Source of the DNA: an uncultured Bacteroidales bacterium
GTDB lineage: Bacteria > Bacteroidota > Bacteroidia > Bacteroidales > WCHB1-69
DNA: 7,057 nt
Assembly (NCBI GenBank): GCA_946407715.1
Contig: CAMJPH010000096.1
Coordinates: forward strand, 1-7,057
Direction of reading: 5' to 3'
Shown: positions 5,264-7,057 of the stretch, one piece after another
Layout of the letters: every line of letters starts with the position of its first letter
Numbering within the stretch: the stretch's first letter is position 1
The notes under the pieces: model-generated
The model's database searches: none
What the model saw: the letters and a program-made list of their open reading frames with translations, nothing else
Told to the model about the DNA's origin: nothing
Made by a program: the position numbers and the translations under genes

Positions 5264-6007
5264 CGGTGCGGCTCCCGTGAGGTCGCGTCCGGAGAAGGCG
5301 ATGACCTTCCCTCTTACGTCGCGGATCGGGAACATGAGCCGTCCCCGGAAAACGTCATACACGCTTCCTTTCTCGTTGCGATTCAGCAGTCCGAGCTCGA
5401 TGGCGGTCTCCTGGTCCACGCCCTTTGCCTTGAGGTGGTCTTTCAAACCTCCCCAGCTCTCCGGCGCGTAGCCAATGTGCCAGGTTTTCAGGGTCTCTTC
5501 CTTGAAACGCCCAAGGGCGTAATCCAATGGGGTAGGGGGTGGCGCTTCTGAGTGTCGCTTCTGTGTGAACTCGGACGTTGTTTTTTCCGCCTGCGGGGAT
5601 GCAGGTTGTTCTTTGAATGCCCATAATTGTTCCTGAAACCATTCCGCGGCGATCTTCATTGCCTCCTCGTAGGATTTCCTGTGTTGCTCTCTTTTCGGAT
5701 CCTGCGGCTTACGGTCATCTTGGATTTCCACGCCGTACTGTCTGGCCAGCTCCTTGGCGGCCTCGATGAAGTCGCAGTTGCGGAGCTTCATCACCAGGTC
5801 GAACACGTCGCCATGGGCACCGCACACGTAGCAGTTATAACTGCCGGTCTGCGGGTTTATTTTCAGCGACGGGTCGTGGTCGTCATGAAACGGGCACACG
5901 GCGGCGTAGAGGCGGCCTTGTTTCTTCAGGTTCAGTCCGAGGCCGTTTGCCGCACTGACGATGTCGGCGCGGTATTTGATGGTGTCTATGGTTTCTTTGG
6001 TGATCAT
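5240..6007 (-). CDS. DnaG-type primase, N-terminal part (CHC2 zinc domain and start of RNA-polymerase core)
   Basis: The 255-residue frame has a CHC2 zinc-binding domain with C38, H41, C59 and C62 (CPFHDD and NCYVCG), used for template recognition. A helical segment follows (about 78-130). A Pro/Ser/Thr-rich insert (about 132-165) comes next, then the first part of the catalytic core with HIGYAPESW (177-185), FRGRLMFPIRD (220-230) and VIAFSGRDL (235-243). It then reads KKRPESM and stops at TGA, exactly where normal primases continue with KYVNSPETPLY, which is found one frame away. The break falls at seven A residues (5257-5263). The ATG at 6007 is preceded by the GGTTATGGGTTATT repeat. It is probably the first gene of the leftward cluster. 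Pseudogene, recoding and sequencing error are all possible. Confidence 0.88.
   Translation of the reverse strand: MITKETIDTIKYRADIVSAANGLGLNLKKQGRLYAAVCPFHDDHDPSLKINPQTGSYNCYVCGAHGDVFDLVMKLRNCDFIEAAKELARQYGVEIQDDRKPQDPKREQHRKSYEEAMKIAAEWFQEQLWAFKEQPASPQAEKTTSEFTQKRHSEAPPPTPLDYALGRFKEETLKTWHIGYAPESWGGLKDHLKAKGVDQETAIELGLLNRNEKGSVYDVFRGRLMFPIRDVRGKVIAFSGRDLTGAAPKKRPESM
5539..5563 (-). repeat. Imperfect 13-base duplication in the primase linker
   Basis: On the minus strand CAGAAGCGACACT is followed by CAGAAGCGCCAC. The duplication lies in the Pro/Ser/Thr-rich insert between the zinc domain and the polymerase core, suggesting that the linker grew by local duplication. Confidence 0.55.
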
Positions 6008-6014
6008 TCTTAAA

Positions 6015-6034
6015 GGTTATGGGTTATTGGTTAT
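6015..6034 (-). repeat. GGTTATGGGTTATT repeat upstream of the primase
   Basis: One full copy (6015-6028) and six bases of a second (6029-6034) lie seven bases upstream of the primase start. The same repeat is duplicated before gam at 941-968. It is therefore a second class of leader repeat, used at two widely separated genes of the same strand. Confidence 0.7.
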
Positions 6035-6082
6035 AGAAGCCTCTGCATTGGTGTTGACTGTTAATAAGTTAAGCAAAAATTG

Positions 6083-6129
6083 TTGATAACTTTGTTTTGA
6101 AAAAGTTAGAATTATATCAAAATATTTTG
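6083..6129. promoter_or_regulatory. Candidate operator region with inverted repeats
   Basis: AACTTT (6088-6093) and AAAGTT (6102-6107) form an inverted pair. CAAAATATTTTG (6118-6129) is a perfect 12-base palindrome that abuts the -7 element at 6130. They lie between the leftward primase and the rightward genes, where a phage repressor or activator would act. I could not find a convincing leftward promoter; the leftward start is presumably in this AT-rich stretch. Confidence 0.4.
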
Positions 6130-6137
6130 TATCTTTG
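6130..6137 (+). promoter_or_regulatory. Bacteroidetes -7 element, rightward
   Basis: TATCTTTG is an exact match to TAnnTTTG, the -7 element of the Bacteroidetes primary sigma factor. A good -33 TTTG at 19-21 bases is missing (only TTAG is there), so an activator or extended contacts may be needed. A start near 6143 would give a leader of about 200 bases before the 6351 gene. Confidence 0.55.
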
Positions 6138-6196
6138 CCATGTCTTTTGAGAGAGACAACACGGGAATCCGAAAACGGTAAAGAGTAGGAAAAACG

Positions 6197-6262
6197 AAAA
6201 CCCAAAGAAATATGAAACTACGAATTTCTTTGAAAGTTTGGAAAATGATGATAACCTTTTAG
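6197..6262 (+). CDS. Possible 16-residue leader peptide with leader-module sequence
   Basis: AAAACCCAAAGAA (6197-6209) is the same sequence found before the minus-strand genes at 1290 and 1829, here on the plus strand and placed just before ATG 6212. The frame reads MKLRISLKVWKMMITF and ends at TAG (6260-6262). It is short, basic and hydrophobic. A GC-rich hairpin follows 23 bases later. The coding start is 6212; the span given includes the leader module. It may be a regulatory leader or only a decayed gene start. Confidence 0.35.
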   Translation, partial: KTQRNMKLRISLKVWKMMITF

Positions 6263-6285
6263 GTTGGGATTTTCTAAACGGGAGC

Positions 6286-6314
6286 AAAGGGGGACTGACC
6301 CTCCCCCTTTTCCC
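6286..6314 (+). terminator. Possible attenuator hairpin in the leader of the 6351 gene
   Basis: AAAGGGGG (6286-6293) and CCCCCTTT (6303-6310) form a perfect eight-pair stem with a nine-base loop. The T-run after the stem is short (TTTT across the stem end, then CCC), so termination may be partial. Its position between a leader ORF and the regulator gene suggests attenuation. Confidence 0.4.
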
Positions 6315-6350
6315 TCTTTGGGTTTTCGAGGCTGCAAAAATACCAAAATT

Positions 6351-6557
6351 ATGAATAGTATGGACAAAGATCAGATCACGAAAACGGAGAACCGGGGCGG
6401 ACGGCGCGAAGGTGCCGGGCGTAAGGCCACCACCGCAAAAAAATACGCGGTGTGCGCCACCCAGGAGGTTGTCGATATCCTGGAAGCCGTGACCGGCAGC
6501 AAAAGCAACTATATCTGCAGAGCGGTTCTCCATTACGCTAAGTGTCAAGGTCAGTAG
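6351..6557 (+). CDS. Small DNA-binding protein, ribbon-helix-helix-like with a GGRREGAGRK arm
   Basis: This 68-residue protein starts MNSMDKDQITKTENR and then has GGRREGAGRK (16-25), a basic Gly/Arg arm common in small Bacteroidetes phage and mobile-element proteins. The rest fits a ribbon-helix-helix pattern: a strand KYAVCAT (31-37), a first helix EVVDILEAV (39-47), a turn GSKSN, and a second helix YICRAVLHYA (54-63). Such proteins bind DNA as dimers and often act as repressors or copy-control factors. An upstream TTG at 6264 would add 29 residues coded across the hairpin and is unlikely. It is transcribed away from the primase cluster and may regulate the shared control region. Confidence 0.75.
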   Translation: MNSMDKDQITKTENRGGRREGAGRKATTAKKYAVCATQEVVDILEAVTGSKSNYICRAVLHYAKCQGQ

Positions 6558-6559
6558 GG

Positions 6560-6602
6560 CATCCCGTAGTTTTTCGATTGGGGCGAGAACGGGATGTTCG
6601 CC
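6560..6602 (+). repeat. Nested inverted repeats after the regulator gene
   Basis: CATCCCGT (6560-6567) pairs with ACGGGATG (6589-6596), and GGCGA (6582-6586) with TCGCC (6598-6602). The two pairings overlap, so they would be alternative structures. No T-run follows. Confidence 0.45.
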
Positions 6603-6645
6603 TGTGTGGGCGGCAGCTGCGACGGGGTGGGTGCCTGCGCTACAT

Positions 6646-6689
6646 AAAATGCTGAAAATCTGAATAACACAAGGCTTTCAGCATTTTTT
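6646..6689 (+). terminator. Rho-independent terminator
   Basis: AAAATGCTGAAA (6646-6657) pairs with TTTCAGCATTTT (6676-6687), and the T-run continues to 6689. The loop is 18 bases. It ends rightward transcription after the regulator gene. The A-run on the other side could let it work in both directions. Confidence 0.8.
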
Positions 6690-6787
6690 GTTAAAAAAAA
6701 CGATGGTAAGCATCATCTTTCCCAATTCAACAAGTTCAAGTAATAATAAAGTATGTCTGTTCCGTTTGTGAAATTCCGTTCATGTTC

Positions 6788-6816
6788 CTTGCCATAAAGG
6801 CAAGTTCTGATTTTTT
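6788..6816 (+). terminator. Weak hairpin with T-rich tail
   Basis: CTTGCC (6788-6793) and GGCAAG (6799-6804) form a six-pair stem with loop ATAAA. It is followed by TTCTGATTTTTT. It could be a second terminator or an RNA structure in this gene-free stretch; no gene is seen between it and the terminator at 6646. Confidence 0.35.
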
Positions 6817-6850
6817 ATACCGCAGTAGTTTGAACCATGTGTCAACCCAG

Positions 6851-6901
6851 AAAATAAATTTCCAAACCTTTCCAAATTCCGTTGGAAATGTCATTTATTT
6901 T
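6851..6901. promoter_or_regulatory. Operator-like cluster of TTTCCAA half-sites
   Basis: TTTCCAAA occurs at 6859-6866 and 6869-6876, a ten-base period, and in inverted form as TTGGAAA at 6882-6888. AAAATAAA (6851-6858) and TTTATTTT (6894-6901) form an outer inverted pair. One helical turn between direct copies and overlap with the promoter at 6881 suggest a regulator binding site. Confidence 0.45.
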
Positions 6902-6911
6902 GATATTTTTG
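6881..6911 (+). promoter_or_regulatory. Bacteroidetes-type promoter
   Basis: TATTTTTG (6904-6911) matches TAnnTTTG exactly, and GTTG (6881-6884) is one base from the -33 TTTG with a 19-base spacer. The expected start is near 6917, shortly before an ATG at 6928 and 133 bases before the gene at 7050. Confidence 0.5.
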
Positions 6912-6927
6912 CGCCAGACTAAAAAAG

Positions 6928-7041
6928 ATGATGGACGGAAAATTAAGTTATTGTTTTTCAGATGATTGCTTGATTTTTCGTTTTGTTCTTTTGCGGTGTG
7001 GGACTTTATTTTTGACAACTTATAATTTTGCAGTAAAATAA
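6928..7041 (+). CDS. Possible 37-residue ORF, doubtful
   Basis: ATG 6928 opens a 37-codon frame beginning MMDGKLSYCFSDDCLIF, with a hydrophobic middle, ending at TAA just before the gene at 7050. It starts about 11 bases after the predicted transcription start. Nothing is recognised in it, and it covers a second promoter-like site, so it may be only leader sequence. Confidence 0.2.
   Translation: MMDGKLSYCFSDDCLIFRFVLLRCGTLFLTTYNFAVK
7012..7030 (+). promoter_or_regulatory. Promoter-like element directly before the gene at 7050
   Basis: TAATTTTG (7023-7030) matches the -7 consensus. TTGACA (7012-7017) and TATAAT (7021-7026) are also present but only three bases apart, too close for a sigma-70 promoter. 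The best -33 candidate is TGTG at 6997-7000, 22 bases away. Transcription would start about 13 bases before the ATG at 7050. Confidence 0.4.
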
Positions 7042-7049
7042 AAGAATTT

Positions 7050-7057
7050 ATGGCAAC
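7050..7057 (+). CDS. Start of a rightward gene cut by the window edge
   Basis: ATGGCAAC follows an A-rich leader (AAAGAATTT) typical of Bacteroidetes starts and lies shortly after a -7 element. Only two codons are visible, so nothing can be said of its product. Confidence 0.4.

Noticed and set aside
6264..6350. TTG start at 6264 extending the regulator by 29 residues
   Set aside because: The extension is coded across the GC-rich hairpin and gives a low-complexity Pro/Arg sequence. The ATG at 6351 has a better A-rich leader.
6117..6548. Minus-strand open frame of 143 codons in the control region
   Set aside because: It overlaps the promoter, hairpin and the small regulator gene and is Phe/Ser-rich from A-rich antisense DNA. 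No motif or start signal supports it.
6558..6700. Diversity-generating retroelement template or variable repeat
   Set aside because: No reverse transcriptase, no lectin-fold target and no paired repeat differing at adenines is visible in the window.

Overview
The window looks like part of a phage or prophage from the Bacteroidetes, probably Bacteroidales. Shine-Dalgarno sequences are nearly absent. A-rich leaders precede most starts, and two or three sites match the Bacteroidetes -7 element TAnnTTTG. The protein families (Mu-type Gam, GemA/DUF1018-like, CHC2-TOPRIM primase, RecA-fold ATPase, ASCH, DUF4406) are typical of phage early or replication regions in this phylum. No transposase, integrase, structural gene, tRNA, rRNA or CRISPR array is visible, so Mu-like transposition is not shown here.

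Nearly all coding sequence is on the minus strand and reads as one long leftward gene cluster, starting near 6007 and running off the left edge. In transcription order it holds: a DnaG-type primase split into two overlapping frames (6007-5240 and 5243-4680); a RecA-fold ATPase (4673-4029); a 62-residue unknown protein translationally coupled to a GemA-like protein (3987-3799, 3802-3296); an ASCH-domain protein (3262-2642); six small unknown or weakly recognised proteins (2628-964), one of only 39 residues; the Gam nuclease inhibitor (931-413); and a DUF4406 protein cut by the window edge (370-1).

The right part (6008-7057) is a control region with rightward genes. It contains a probable promoter at 6130, a 16-codon leader ORF, a GC-rich hairpin, a small GGRREGAGRK/ribbon-helix-helix-like protein (6351-6557), a clear terminator (6646-6689), an operator-like set of repeats over a second promoter (6851-6911), and the first codons of another rightward gene at 7050.

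The cluster combines priming and DNA handling (primase, ATPase), DNA-end protection (Gam) and a set of small accessory genes. The accessory block (about 964-3262) is more AT-rich than the replication block. Sample 60-base lines give 23/60 G+C at 1081 and 27/60 at 2461, against 37/60 at 4141. The most notable structural signal is a near-identical module of about 27 bases placed directly before most start codons of the accessory block, with a related copy on the plus strand before the leader ORF. The second notable signal is the single-base frame break in the primase at a run of seven A residues.
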